Of a DNA stretch of 64,000 nucleotides, positions 46,486-57,355 are shown in pieces. Each line of letters opens with the position of its first letter. Position 1 is the first letter of the stretch. Origin of the DNA: Charina bottae (Eukaryota > Chordata > Lepidosauria > Squamata > Charinaidae); contig JALMGJ010000006.1 of NCBI GenBank assembly GCA_023362775.1, forward strand, positions 2,578,001 through 2,642,000, written 5' to 3'. The translations under genes were made by a program, and so were the position numbers. The notes below the pieces were generated by a model. The model did not search any database, was not told the origin of the DNA, and was given only the letters and a program-made list of their open reading frames with translations.

Positions 46486-49400
46486 CTAAATGGATCAGTA
46501 CAACCAAAGATATGTCGGTATACCATCGGAAGATGGGACTCCCAGGTCGGAAGATGGTCAAAATGCTACTGGGGAGGAACAGAGGATACGTTCAACTAGC
46601 CCCAGATGTGATGACGCAGCTAGCTCAAAGCCGAAAGGACGGCTAGCGGCCGACGGTGCTGGTGGTGAACGACGAATCCGATGTTCTAAAGATCAACACA
46701 CCATAGGAACCTGGAATGTAAGATCTATGAGCCAGGGCAAATTGGATGTGGTTATTGGTGAGATGTCAAGATTAAATATAGACATTTTAGGTGTCAGTGA
46801 ACTGAAATGGACTGGGATGGGCCACTTCACATCAGATGACCACCAGATCTACTACTGTGGACAAGAGGACCACAGAAGAAATGGAGTAGCCTTCATAATT
46901 AATAATAAAGTGGCTAAAGCAGTGCTTGGATACAATCCAAAAAACGATAGAATGATCTCAATTCAAATTCAGGGTAAGCCATTTAACATCACAGTGATCC
47001 AAATATACGCCCCAACCACAGATGCTGAAGAAGCAGAAGTAGATCAGTTCTATGAGGATCTGCAGCACCTACTAGATAATACACCAAAAAGAGATGTTAT
47101 TTTCATTACAGGAGACTGGAATGCTAAGGTGGGTAGTCAGATGACACCTGGAATTACAGGCAAGCATGGTCTGGGAGAACAAAATGAAGCAGGACATAGG
47201 CTGATAGAATTTTGCCAAGACAACTCACTGTGCATAACAAACACTCTCTTCCAACAACCTAAAAGACGACTTTATACATGGACTTCACCAGATGGTCGAC
47301 ACCGAAATCAGATTGACTACATCCTTTGCAGCCAAAGGTGGCGGACCTCTATACAGTCGGTAAAAACAAGACCTGGAGCTGACTGTAGTTCAGATCACGA
47401 ACTTCTTATTGCAAAATTTAGAATCAGACTAAAGAGAATAGGGAAGACCCACAGATCAGTTAGATATGAGCTCACTAATATTCCTAAGGAATATGCAGTG
47501 GAGGTGAAGAATAGATTTAAGGGACTAGATTTAGTAGATAGGGTCCCAGAAGAACTATGGACAGAAGTTCGCAACATTGTTCAGGAGGCGGCAACAAAAA
47601 ACGTCCCAAAGAAAAAGAAAACCAAGAAGGCAAGATGGCTGTCTGCTGAGACACTGGAAGTAGCCCAAGAAAGAAGGAAAGCAAAAGGCAACAGTGATAG
47701 GGGGAGATATGCCCAATTAAATGCAAAATTCCAGAGGTTAGCCAGAAGAGATAAGGAATTATTTTTAAGCAAGCAGTGTGCGGAAGTGGAAGAAGACAAT
47801 AGAATAGGAAGGACAAGAGACCTCTTCCAGAAAATTAGAAACATCGGAGGTAAATTCCAGGCAAAAATGGGTATGATCAAAAACAAAGATGGTAAGGACC
47901 TAACAGAAGCAGAAGAGATCAAGAAAAGGTGGCAAGAATATACGGAAGATCTGTATAGGAAGGATAATAATATTGGAGATAGCTTTGACGGTGTGGTCAG
48001 TGAGTTAGAGCCAGACATCCTGAAGAGTGAGGTTGAATGGGCCTTAAGAAGCATTGCTAATAACAAGGCAGCAGGAGACGATGGTATCCCAGCTGAACTG
48101 TTTAAAATCTTGCAAGATGATGCTGTCAAGGTGATGCATGCCATATGCCAGCAAATTTGGAAAACACAAGAATGGCCATCAGATTGGAAAAAATCAACTT
48201 ATATCCCCATACCAAAAAAGGGAAGCACTAAAGAATGTTCAAACTATAGAACAGTGGCACTTATTTCACATGCCAGTAAGGTAATGCTCAAGATCTTGCA
48301 AGGTAGACTCCAGCAATTCATGGAGCGAGAATTGCCAGATGTACAAGCTGGGTTTAGAAAAGGCAGAGGAACTAGAGACCAAATTGCCAATATCCGCTGG
48401 ATAATGGAGAAAGCCAGGGAATTTCAGAAAAACATCTATTTCTGTTTTATTGACTATTCTAAAGCCTTTGACTGTGTGGATCATAACAAATTGTGGCAAG
48501 TTCTTGGTGGTATGGGGATACCAAGTCATCTTGTCTGCCTCCTAAGGAATCTGTATAACGACCAAGTAGCAACGGTAAGAACAGAGCACGGAACAACGGA
48601 CTGGTTTAAGATTGGGAAAGGAGTACGGCAGGGTTGTATACTCTCACCCTACCTATTCAACCTGTACGCAGAACACATCATGCGACATGCTGGGCTTGAG
48701 GAATCCAAGGCTGGAGTTAAAATCGCTGGAAGAAACATTAACAATCTCAGATATGCAGATGATACCACTTTGATGGCTGAAAGCGAGGAGGAGTTGAGGA
48801 GCCTTATGACGAAGGTGAAAGAAGAAAGTGCAAAAGCTGGGTTGCAGTTAAACCTCAAAAAAACCAAGATTATGGCAACGAGCTTGATTGATGACTGGCA
48901 AATAGAGGGAGAAAAAGTGGAGGCAGTGACAGACTTTGTATTTCTAGGCGCAAAGATTACTGCAGATGCTGACTGCAGCCAGGAAATCAGAAGACGTCTA
49001 CTTCTTGGGAGGAGAGCAATGGCAAATCTTGATAAAATAGTTAAGAGCAGAGACATCACACTGACAACAAAGGTCCGCATAGTTAAAGCAATGGTATTCC
49101 CTGTAGTAACCTATGGCTGTGAGAGCTGGACCATAAGGAAGGCTGAGCGAAGGAAGATAGATGCTTTTGAACTGTGGTGTTGGAGGAAAATTCTGAGAGT
49201 GCCTTGGACTGCAAGAAGATCAAACCAGTCCATACTCCAGGAAATCAAGCCAGACTGCTCACTTGAGGGAATGATATTAAAGGCAAAACTCAAGTACTTT
49301 GGCCACATAATGAGAAGACAGGATACCTTGGAGAAGAAGCTGATGCTAGGAAAAGTGGAAGGCAAAAGGAAGAGGGGCCGACCAAGGGCAAGATGGATGG

Positions 49401-49529
49401 ATGGTATTCTGGAGGCGACGGACTCAACCATTGGGGAGCTGGGGATGGTGACGGCCGACAGAAAGCTCTGGCGTGGGCTGGTCCATGAAGTCACGAAGAG
49501 TCGGAAACGACTGAACGAATAAACAACAA
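46486..49529 (+). mobile_element. BovB (RTE) LINE copy 2, 5'-truncated but ORF-intact
   Basis: A 10-bp target duplication AAGGAAAGGG (46476-46485 and 49530-49539). The element starts CTAAATGGATCAG, four bases before the ATG, so it lacks the roughly 180-base 5' region of copy 1. It ends with the same 'gactgaacgaataaacaaca'. Without its 5' region it probably lacks a promoter. Confidence 0.95.
46490..49522 (+). CDS. BovB polyprotein (APE endonuclease + reverse transcriptase), copy 2
   Basis: 1010 codons, uninterrupted. It has the same domain order as copy 1: TWNVRS, SELKW, GDWNAKVG and SDHELL (endonuclease); FIDYSKAFDCVD, GVRQGCILSP and YADD at 755-758 (RT); FELWCW and RARWMDG at the C-terminus. 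It differs from copy 1 by about ten substitutions and by two extra residues (EV in the EEAEVDQF segment), so the two inserted from very similar sources. The coding part is intact, but the element is cut just upstream of the start codon, so expression would depend on flanking transcription. Confidence 0.93.
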   Translation: MDQYNQRYVGIPSEDGTPRSEDGQNATGEEQRIRSTSPRCDDAASSKPKGRLAADGAGGERRIRCSKDQHTIGTWNVRSMSQGKLDVVIGEMSRLNIDILGVSELKWTGMGHFTSDDHQIYYCGQEDHRRNGVAFIINNKVAKAVLGYNPKNDRMISIQIQGKPFNITVIQIYAPTTDAEEAEVDQFYEDLQHLLDNTPKRDVIFITGDWNAKVGSQMTPGITGKHGLGEQNEAGHRLIEFCQDNSLCITNTLFQQPKRRLYTWTSPDGRHRNQIDYILCSQRWRTSIQSVKTRPGADCSSDHELLIAKFRIRLKRIGKTHRSVRYELTNIPKEYAVEVKNRFKGLDLVDRVPEELWTEVRNIVQEAATKNVPKKKKTKKARWLSAETLEVAQERRKAKGNSDRGRYAQLNAKFQRLARRDKELFLSKQCAEVEEDNRIGRTRDLFQKIRNIGGKFQAKMGMIKNKDGKDLTEAEEIKKRWQEYTEDLYRKDNNIGDSFDGVVSELEPDILKSEVEWALRSIANNKAAGDDGIPAELFKILQDDAVKVMHAICQQIWKTQEWPSDWKKSTYIPIPKKGSTKECSNYRTVALISHASKVMLKILQGRLQQFMERELPDVQAGFRKGRGTRDQIANIRWIMEKAREFQKNIYFCFIDYSKAFDCVDHNKLWQVLGGMGIPSHLVCLLRNLYNDQVATVRTEHGTTDWFKIGKGVRQGCILSPYLFNLYAEHIMRHAGLEESKAGVKIAGRNINNLRYADDTTLMAESEEELRSLMTKVKEESAKAGLQLNLKKTKIMATSLIDDWQIEGEKVEAVTDFVFLGAKITADADCSQEIRRRLLLGRRAMANLDKIVKSRDITLTTKVRIVKAMVFPVVTYGCESWTIRKAERRKIDAFELWCWRKILRVPWTARRSNQSILQEIKPDCSLEGMILKAKLKYFGHIMRRQDTLEKKLMLGKVEGKRKRGRPRARWMDGILEATDSTIGELGMVTADRKLWRGLVHEVTKSRKRLNE

Positions 49530-49539
49530 AAGGAAAGGG

Positions 49540-51100
49540 TTTCCTTCACCGCCGAGATGACATGGAGGTGCAGTTGTGGCCAACATTTTCCTGCATCTTG
49601 GCTTTATTTAATTAATTAATTAAATTTATCTAACTTTCCTTTATATGACTTTCCTAGCTTCTGACTCGCTTTTCCCAGACCTACAGACAGGTTGGGGTGC
49701 AACCCTCGTAAATTACTGTACTGCCCGGGGATTGTGGTAATTGCAGATGGCAGGAGGGAGTGAGGCTAGCTGTGCCCACAAAGTGGCAAGGAGAAAACTC
49801 TGCACGCGCTCGGTTCCTTGCTCGTATTTATCAAATGTATGTGGCATTCCAAAGCTGGACCCCCTAGTGAGCCCTGAGTCATAGGCACATTCCAGGGGGG
49901 CAGAAGAGACCTGATGGATCCCCCGCCCCTCACCTTCCAACTTGCCATAAGCTGCAGCTCCTTCTGGAGGCCGATCACCCGGATCTTGGTCAGCCTGGAA
50001 TGGAGTCCCCTTTCTCTGCTGGTGGCTGGCAGTTTGGGGGCTCCCTGGGAAATTATTATTTATCAAATTATTATTTATCAAATTTTGCCACCGCCCATCT
50101 CCCCCTGGATTGTGGGCCAGCAGCATCCTGGCCGGGCTTTCACAGCCCCCCGATCCAGATTCTTCAATAACCGAGTGGCTGCAGTTGTACCATTGCAAAG
50201 CTTGATTAGGTTTAACCTGGTTTGTTACTTTTAACTAGGTTCTAACCTAGTTTGTTATGTGGCTTGGCATGCCGTCTGGCTAATGTACGATCGATTTGAT
50301 GCACTGTGCTAACCCAGTAATCAAGTTAAGAGGGACTTGTGACTCCAGCCTCTGAATCACTCACAAGCTAAGCTGTCCCCAGAATCTGAAATTGGAGGTA
50401 TACTGCCCCTGAGCCTGGAGGTTCCATGTTTCCTGCCATGACTAACAATAGTTGAACAGGTTTTCTTCTTTATTCCAACAACAAGGCCCTTCAAGACAAT
50501 TTACTACAGTTTTCAAAGACGACTACGAAACCATGCCAATAAAATACAGTTAGTAACCAGCCTGAGAACCATAACACAAACAAGAATGGCAGCAGAAGAG
50601 TTAAATGCAGGTTGGAAATAGCTGCTGTGTTCCTTCCTTCATCCCCTTTCCTCAAAGCCACCAATGCAGGGGTCATCACCTCCTCATGTGGCGGTGAGTT
50701 CCGTCTGTTGAGTGTGTATGTATGTTACACAGAAGGTATACCAAGTATTTGCTAGCCTGTTTCCTGCATTGTTTCTGAAGTTTGGTCATATGGAATGTTT
50801 CTTTGGGTCTCAGGAGAGTACAGGAAGGGAGCGAGAAAGGAAAATGTAATTTTTCTTCCCTCCCCAGGAACCAAAGCCCTGTGCAGGTGGTTGGAGAAAA
50901 AAGGGTCTCCCTATTATGGAAGAAAAGCAAGGGGACTCTCCACCCCCACTGTCTTCCCTGCAGCCTCTTTTATGAGTCTAGGCCTCCCCTCCCCACGCAA
51001 ACCTCATTTGCAGAAATTCACTGGAATGAACTGGCACTACCGAGTCACAGACACAACTGCAGCTTTCTGTTGAGGACCAGGAAATGTTGAACCCCTTAAG
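49540..51100. other. Intergenic; L2-type 3' end only
   Basis: 'ttatcaaattttgccaccgc' and 'ccatctccccctggattgtg' near 50065-50110 are an L2-type terminus. An ATTAATTAATTAAAT tract lies at 49609. Otherwise nothing recognised. Confidence 0.35.
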
Positions 51101-51101
51101 C

Positions 51102-51240
51102 CAGTGTTTCTCAACCTCGGCAACTTCAAGATGGGTGGACTCCAACTCCCAGAATTCCCCAGCCAACATGCATTCTGGCTGGGGAATTCTGGGAGTTGGA
51201 AGTCCACACTTCTGAAAGTTGCTGAGGTTGAGAAACCCTG
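51102..51240. mobile_element. CAGTGTTTCTCAACC hAT-type MITE
   Basis: A full palindromic copy from CAGTGTTTCTCAACCTCGG to GAGGTTGAGAAACCCTG. The flanking 8-mers no longer match. Confidence 0.75.
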
Positions 51241-52700
51241 GAGTAAATGATTTCCAAGACTGCTTCCAAGCCTTACATGCTATGATTTTAACCTCCTCCT
51301 CTGGTCATTTCCTAGCTGATTATAATCCTCCAGATATCTGGAAGGCCTATTCCAACCAAAATTATTTATTTAGTGAGCTTCAAACCATCTGTAATCATTT
51401 GGCAGCTCTTGTTGAAATAATAGGTCAGGTTTTTTGTTTTGAGTGTGGCGTCCCCACCCTGAGCATAAATTCAGCCCTGGAGTAAGATGGGCCAAGGAAG
51501 AGCTCACGATGGATGCTGGGGGAGCCACGTACCACCCCACACCAGAATTTACAAGATTTTGGGTAATACTGTTCCAGGCACCGATTTTGTTTCTCAATTT
51601 CCATATACATTTTTTAAATGTAAGTCTACAATCCAGGGTGATTGTGTTTTTATTGTGATGGAACCATGTCCCACCCGAGTCTGGTCAGTCCTGATTGTGT
51701 CCCTGGAAGAGGATTCTCTGTCTACATCTTAACTTGCGTTTGATCTCTGTGGTCTGGCCGTATAATAGCTGTTCGCTGTTCTTTTTCATCTGGATAAACG
51801 CCCTGCCTGCGTTGCCATGGCTGAATCGTCAGCACAGATGAAGTTTCTTTGGTTTGGATGGAGCGGCTGATCATCCGTACAAATGTTCAAGAGGAATGTG
51901 CCAACACATTTCCGTGCGGAACGCCATGGAATATGCCACAAGCTGCATCTGCTTCCAAGCTCAATATAGAAGTATGTTTTTCTGAGAGTGCCTGGGACAT
52001 TCGTATTAATCCAAATCGAAATCCTGCCTTAGAATTTATACTTTGCAGCAGTGTGCCATGGCGAAGGCGCCATATGGCAGCAGACATTCTGCCTCTTTTA
52101 GCCAAGGTCCTGAGGAATGATTCCACGCATCCTGCAAAACCAGGAAATATCTGGAACCAAGTTTAGGCCTGTTAAAAGAACCCAGCCACTGTAAATCATG
52201 GTTTATGTCTGTGTTGTACATCTCCAGCAAATTGGGGTTTATTTAGTAGGCCAAGGTTAAACACACCATAGCTTAACGGCACATGGCAACTTTGCCAATA
52301 TGTTATGTTAGTTCTAGGAAACCTTGTTTGGGAAAGGGGGGATTGTTGGGACTCAGCAATGAGCATCTGGAAATGAGGCAGAGGGGTCATTGCACGGGGA
52401 AATGGGAAGAGGGAATGTAGGTTTGCTCCTGGATGAAAGGCAGGATATAAATCCTATCAATAAGTAAGTACAACTAAAAGCTATGGGGCCTCCATCCAGT
52501 TTTGGGGCAAAAACTCTTGAGTTCAGTTCATAATGGCAACTTTTCCACCTCCTTTGGCACAGAGCAAAAAAATCATTTGCCTTCTTCCGGGACTTTTTTC
52601 CAACTTCCCAGTCTAGTCCAGAGTTGTGGGATTTCCTTGCAGTCCCCACCCCCACCCCCCACCATCCCACTCTGAAAGCTTTGGGACTGAAACGGAGCCG
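51241..52700. other. Intergenic; no recognised element
   Basis: Open frames around 51849-52166 show no known motif. The sequence from 51420 to 52130 reads like a decayed retroelement but no family could be named. Confidence 0.3.
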
Positions 52701-52714
52701 CGGAAGCTCTGGGG

Positions 52715-52800
52715 GACTTTGGGCCAGTCCCTCCCTCTCAGCCCAGCCTACCTCGCAGGGTTGTGGTGGTGGGGAAAATAGGAGAAGGGAGTGCTGGGTC
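52715..52800 (+). repeat. CORE-type SINE fragment
   Basis: 'ctttgggccagtccctccct' and 'cagggttgtggtggtgggga' match the central and 3' part of the SINE at 9850-10300. Confidence 0.55.
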
Positions 52801-53404
52801 CACCACGTCCGGCTCCTGAAGAAAACGTGGATTAGAAGTCCGAAAAACAAGTTGAGAAATATTTTGAGGAAATGGACAGGAATTAACATGATTCTGTACC
52901 GGAAGTGCTCCGATCCCGAGTGAGAGCAGTTTGCGTTGCCCTTCCTTTTTGTAATCTCCATCAGCCATAGTGAAGGAGGAGGATGCGGTCCTCACATCTG
53001 CCCCCAAAGATGCTCCGCTTCCAGGCTGCCTGTTTCCAGCCCTCTTGGCACCTGGGACCTGGTCCTCCCTCGGTCCAAGCAGGCGCTTGATACGGAAGGG
53101 CATCCCTAACCGGTGAGATGCTGTGACTTTGGGGTGTTTACTGTGTTTGTTCTCGGCAACACCGGAGGGTAGGACAAGAAGCAACGGCTGGAAGCTCGTC
53201 AGAGGGAGATCCAGCCTGGAAACGAGGAGGAATTTCCTGACAGGACGTAGGACAAGAAGCAACGGCTGGAAGCTCGTCAGAGGGAGATCCAGCCTGGAAA
53301 CGAGGAGGAATTTCCTGACAGGGAGAACGATTAAGCCAGAGCTTTCCAAACTTTTCATGTTGGTGACACACTTTTTAGACATGCATCGTTTTGTGGCACA
53401 CTCT

Positions 53405-53685
53405 TTTTTTTGTTGTTCAGTCGTTTAGTCGTGTCCGACTCTTCGTGACCTCATGGACCATAGCACGCCAGGCCTTCCTGTCCTCCACTGTCTCCCGGAG
53501 TTTACTCAAATTCATGTTCGTTACATCGGTGATGCTATCTAACCATCTCATCCTCTGCCGTCCCCTCCTCCTTTTGCCTTCTTTCCCAGCATCAGGGTCT
53601 TTTCCAGTGAGTCCTCTCTTCGCATTAGGTGGCCAAAGTATTTGAGCTTCAGCTTCAGCATCTGTCCTTCCAATGAGCAGTCACT
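53405..53685 (-). mobile_element. BovB 3'-end fragment
   Basis: On the - strand it reads from 'gactgctcattggaaggaca' through YFGHLMRREDSLEKTLMLG to the terminal 'gagtcggacacgactaaacg'. Heavily 5'-truncated; a short CACTCTT flanks both sides. Confidence 0.8.
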
Positions 53686-53728
53686 CTTACAGCAGGGCAC
53701 CATTTCGTGACACACTCTTACAGCAGGG

Positions 53729-54115
53729 CACAAGGCAGGCACTAGGACCTGTGTGGAATCACAGCAGGTTTGGAGGCAGCAAGGCACAAGGCAGGCACTA
53801 GGACCTGTGTGGAATCACAGCAGGTTTGGAGGCAGCAGGGCACAAGGCAGGCATTAGGACCTGTGTGGAATCACAGCAGGTTTGGAGGCAGCCAGGCACA
53901 AGGCAGGCACTAGGACCTGTGTGGAATCACAGCAGGTTTGGAGGCAGCAGGGCACAAGGCAGGCATTAGGACCTGTGTGGAATCACAGCAGGTTTGGAGG
54001 CAGCCGGGCACAAGGCAGGCACTAGGACCTGTGTGGAATCACAGCAGGTTTGGAGGCAGCCAGGCACAAGGCAGGCACTAGGACCTGCGCGGAATCCTGG
54101 CAGGGCTCGGAGGCA
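53729..54115. repeat. 56-bp VNTR, about seven units
   Basis: Unit starts (GCACAAGG) at 53729, 53784, 53840, 53896, 53952, 54008 and 54064. The unit contains 'aggcactaggacctgtgtgg'. The sister MITE at 27907 has fewer than two units on the opposite strand. Confidence 0.9.
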
Positions 54116-54372
54116 GCAGCAGCCGCGACACACCCAGACACTGCAGCCAACACACTAATGTGTCCCGACACACAGTTTGGAAACCTCTGGATTAAGCAGT
54201 GGAACAGCTGGCCTCCCGGAGTGGTGGGTGCTCCATCCATCGCTGGAGGTTTTCAAGAAAAGAGTGGACAACCATTTGTCTGAGATGGTATGAGGCTTCC
54301 TGCCTTGGGCTTGGGCAGGGGGTTGGACTAGAGGACCTCCAAGATCCCTCCCAACCCTAGGATTCTATGAAC

Positions 54373-55140
54373 TGTCCCAGGTTTTATTGCCGTTCTTGTT
54401 CTTGTTTCTTTTTTAATGTGTTCTTAGCCACGGAGAGTTACGTTTGCGAGGTGGGCGGCATATACATTGATTTAATCAATAAATTATGTGGCGTCAGAAC
54501 CAACCTTTATGCAGAGCCCTAGAAGGAGCAGTGGAAATTGTCATTGGCTCAGAACATATGCAGAGTACATCTGCATCACCCCTGGGGAATGACAGATCCC
54601 ATTCCGTGATTGCCTCTTGTAAAGTTCCCGCTAAGCCTTACTGGAAAATCAGAAATTGAAGGGTGAGTAGAAGGACAAGATTTTGTGGGCCCTAGTAACC
54701 TCTTGAACAATCTGTTTGACTTTGGAGTACAAGGACAGGACGTCTGCATTGTGTTTTGCCTCTGAAATCACAGGTAAAGAAAGATAAGCCCTATCTTATC
54801 TCTCTTTCTGCATATAACTGAATTTGTTTTTTCGTTTCATTACTTCCCCCCCTATGCTGATGTATTATTTTTAATCCTCTTACCGGAGAAGGTTTTATAA
54901 GCTGCTCAGCGTCACTATGGATTAGAGTGGCTTATAAACCTTAGGAAATAAATACATTAATACATAATTTCATTGACCATAGGAAGAGTTCTGAGAAAAT
55001 TCAAGGCTTGTTAGCCTTTTAAATTGTTTTACAATCCTGCACGAAAAAGGCCACATCGATCCTGTGTCCCCCAGATTGCTTGCAAATGCCTCATAGCCTT
55101 GACTCTCTTTCTGTTATTTATTCATCCATCTATCCATCCA
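54373..55140. other. Intergenic; no recognised element
   Basis: AT-rich, with weak LINE-like tails near 54460-54485 and 54940-54965. No gene signal. Confidence 0.3.
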
Positions 55141-55142
55141 TC

Positions 55143-55413
55143 CAGGGCTTTCCAAAGTTTTTCCCGCGGCGACACACCAACCGGCGTTGGTGTGTCGCCG
55201 CGGGAAAACCCGGAAGTGCCGTCCTTGCGGCAGCACGCAAAAACCCGGAAGCGCTGCTGCCGCTTTCGGGTTTTGCGTGCCGCCGTTGGTGTGTCGCCGC
55301 GGGAAAACCCGGAAGCGCTGATGATGATCAGCACTTCCGGGTTGTGTGGCGACACACCAGACTGTGTGTGGCGACACACTTTTGTGTCGAGACACACAGT
55401 TTGGAAAGCTCTG
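55143..55413. mobile_element. CAGRGCTTTCCAAA hAT-type MITE in a CATC microsatellite
   Basis: Complete copy, CAGGGCTTTCCAAAG to AGTTTGGAAAGCTCTG, flanked by CATCCATC on both sides. The interior closely matches 34537-34784 and 17738-17965. Confidence 0.8.
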
Positions 55414-55424
55414 CATCCATCCAT

Positions 55425-55530
55425 CTATCTTTCAAATTTCGTCACTGCCCATCTCGCATGAAGCGACTCTAGGCGGATTACAATAAAACTAAAAATAAAA
55501 ACAGATTAAAATACACTAAAAACCGAAGGT
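55425..55530 (-). repeat. L2-type LINE 3' end
   Basis: 'caaatttcgtcactgcccat' and 'gcgactctaggcggattaca', then an A-rich stretch: the shared L2-type terminus. Confidence 0.5.
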
Positions 55531-56560
55531 ATGCATTTCTAGGGCCACCCAACTCAAACTTCGGAGCTCTGGGTAGGGATATAAAATGGCAATCAGTGTC
55601 AACTGTTCACCAGTGTCAACTGATGTCACTCCGTACTGAAGAAAATCCTAGAGGTGCGTATGCAGAGGGGAAAAAAATACGGTTGAAAAGGCTGCAGTCC
55701 GGGTGTTCTGCAAACCAGCTTGGGGATTAGGTTATGCTTCAGAATATTGTGTGAGCTTATTCAAGGAACTGTGGTTCAGTTAAAAATGGGCCAGCCTGTT
55801 GGGGGACCACAGCCAGTGAGTGGAACTGGGTTTCCTCCTAATTTAATGGGTTCAGTACAGCTGACAGCTTCATTTGACACTCCGTTTCTGCAGGGAGGTG
55901 AAGAGAGCATTGTCCTACATCAATTTTCTTTACATGCTAAATTTGTTAAAAAGAAGTGTTCATCCTGGATAAAGATCTCGTCCCCTTTCCTTCATCCCCT
56001 CTAGGAGTTGCTAAGTGCTGAGGTAGCAGCACCATTTTGCACCTTATCCCAGTCAGATAACATCTCAGGGGTTCATCTCCAGGCAACTTGGTCAGCTTTC
56101 CTTCCTTTTCCTAGATTTGCGGCCACGCAGCCCATTGCATTCGCTTCTGGGAAGACAGTGTTAGAATTTTATACTAAATATAAAATATATGAATATGAAA
56201 TATATTTGTATTTAAGTTCTGTATATGTAAAATCTTCTATCAACAGAAAGCGGGTGAATCTCAGCCACCAGCTTAGGCATGTTGGGGGAAGCAGCGTCAG
56301 AGATACGGAAGGGCTGAAAACATCTGGATGGCCACTAGACAGCAGCACAGGCATGCCGAACACTGTTTGCAGCCCTGGAGTGACCTCGGGATTTTTGTAG
56401 GGCAGGTGATGTGCCCACCAGGATAGCAGGGGTGGTCAGCACATCTGGAAGGCGCCTGGCTAGGGATGATGATGATGGTGATGATGATGATGGCCATCAA
56501 CCATGCTGGCTAGCAAGGGAAAAGATGATGGGTGCTAGAGTCCCTTGACCCTGGTGGTTG
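55531..56560. other. Intergenic upstream of AHCYL2; no recognised element
   Basis: No repeat family or motif recognised apart from a (GAT)n-like tract at about 56466-56492. Confidence 0.3.
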
Positions 56561-56567
56561 GTTAATG

Positions 56568-56733
56568 CAGTGTTTCTCAAACTTGGCCACTTTAAGATGA
56601 GTGGACTTCAATTCCCAGAATGCTGGCTGGGGGATTCTGGAAGTTGAAGTCCACCCATCTCAAAGCATGCTGCCTGGGGGATTCTGGGAGTTGAAGTCCA
56701 CCCCTCGTAAAGTGGCCAAGTTGAGAAACACTG
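56568..56733. mobile_element. CAGTGTTTCTCAACC hAT-type MITE next to the AHCYL2 promoter
   Basis: An exact 8-bp duplication GGTTAATG (56560-56567 and 56734-56741). The arm is partly duplicated inside ('gggattctgggagttgaagt' appears twice). It ends at the edge of the CpG-rich island. Confidence 0.88.
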
Positions 56734-56741
56734 GGTTAATG

Positions 56742-57010
56742 GGAATTGCAGTCCCGCAGCCCGAACAACCGAGCTCCGAACTACAGCACCCACATCCCTC
56801 GGCGAGGGCTCCGCGAGGGCGCGGCCTCCCCGCGCACGGCCCGCCGGGAGCGGGAGTTCCCCGCGGCTCGGCGCCGCGCTGCAGAGCCGGGCGGCGGACT
56901 GTCCTCCCGGCGTGCCCCGCGCGCGTGGCGGGGGCGGAGGGCGGGGCGAGCCGGAGGGAGCCGGGCGGGCCGAGACCGCGAACGGGCGAGCGAGGCGTCG
57001 AGGCTGCGGG
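56742..57010 (+). promoter_or_regulatory. AHCYL2: AHCYL2 CpG-rich promoter and 5' UTR region
   Basis: Dense CpG and G+C leading to the start codon, without an evident TATA box. The exact transcription start is unknown. Long open frames on the - strand here are composition artefacts. Confidence 0.65.
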
Positions 57011-57355
57011 ATGATGTCGGTGCGGGTGGCGGCCCCGCCGGCCGTGGAGCTCAAGGAGCTGGCCGGGCCCCTGGAGAAGCCCCCCGCCGCCGCCACCGGC
57101 CCCTGCTCGCCGCCGCCTCACGCCGAGCCCGGCGCGGCCGTGGCGGGGGAGAGCGCGGCCCCGGCCCCGGCCCCCGGCGCGGCGGCGAAGGCCCCCCAGG
57201 CCTCGGCCATGAAGCGCTGCGAGCCGCTGCCGCCCGCGCAGGCCCCGCCGCCCCGCCCGGCGGGCGACGGGGGCGACGGCGCGGGCGGGCCGCTGGGCGA
57301 GGCGCTGGTCAGCTCCGACGGGACCGTCACGGAGGCGCCGCGCACCGTCAAGAAG
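57011..57355 (+). CDS. AHCYL2: AHCYL2 (adenosylhomocysteinase-like 2) coding exon 1
   Basis: 115 codons from ATG at 57011 (a second ATG at 57014 gives MSVRV, matching the human MSV start) to the donor GTAGCG at 57356. It encodes the long Ala/Pro-rich N-terminal appendage: VELKELAG, QASAMKRCEP and the conserved end EALVSSDGTVTEAPRTVKK, which matches human AHCYL2. The protein is the IRBIT-like regulator of inositol-trisphosphate receptors and bicarbonate transporters. Its dehydrogenase-like catalytic domain is encoded by later exons outside the window. Position and strand next to SMO match amniote synteny. Confidence 0.92.

Larger units (their letters stand above)
53337..54189. mobile_element. 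CAGRGCTTTCCAAA hAT-type MITE, expanded by a VNTR and a BovB insert
   Basis: An exact 8-bp duplication GATTAAGC (53329-53336 and 54190-54197). Ends CAGAGCTTTCCAAACTTTT and AGTTTGGAAACCTCTG. At 853 bp it is about three times its relatives, owing to a BovB 3' fragment (53405-53685) and a 56-bp repeat array (53729-54115). Confidence 0.85.
53150..54372 (+). pseudogene. CR1 LINE 3' end split by a hAT MITE
   Basis: Upstream part 53150-53336 ('gaggaatttcctgacaggga') and downstream part 54190-54372 ('ggaacagctggcctcccgga', 'ggttggactagaggacctcc') form a typical CR1 3' end finishing GGATTCTATGA. Within the first part a 78-bp block is tandemly duplicated (starts 53171 and 53249). Confidence 0.75.

Noticed and set aside
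45807..46526. 239-codon - strand open frame upstream of BovB copy 2
   Set aside because: It crosses LINE fragments and the BovB 5' end, and no domain is recognisable.
51849..52166. 105-codon open frame as a gene
   Set aside because: No recognisable motif or splice context, and it is surrounded by unclassified repeat-like DNA.
53729..54115. Regular 56-bp array resembling a CRISPR
   Set aside because: Units are directly contiguous with no unique spacers, in a vertebrate genome; it is a minisatellite.
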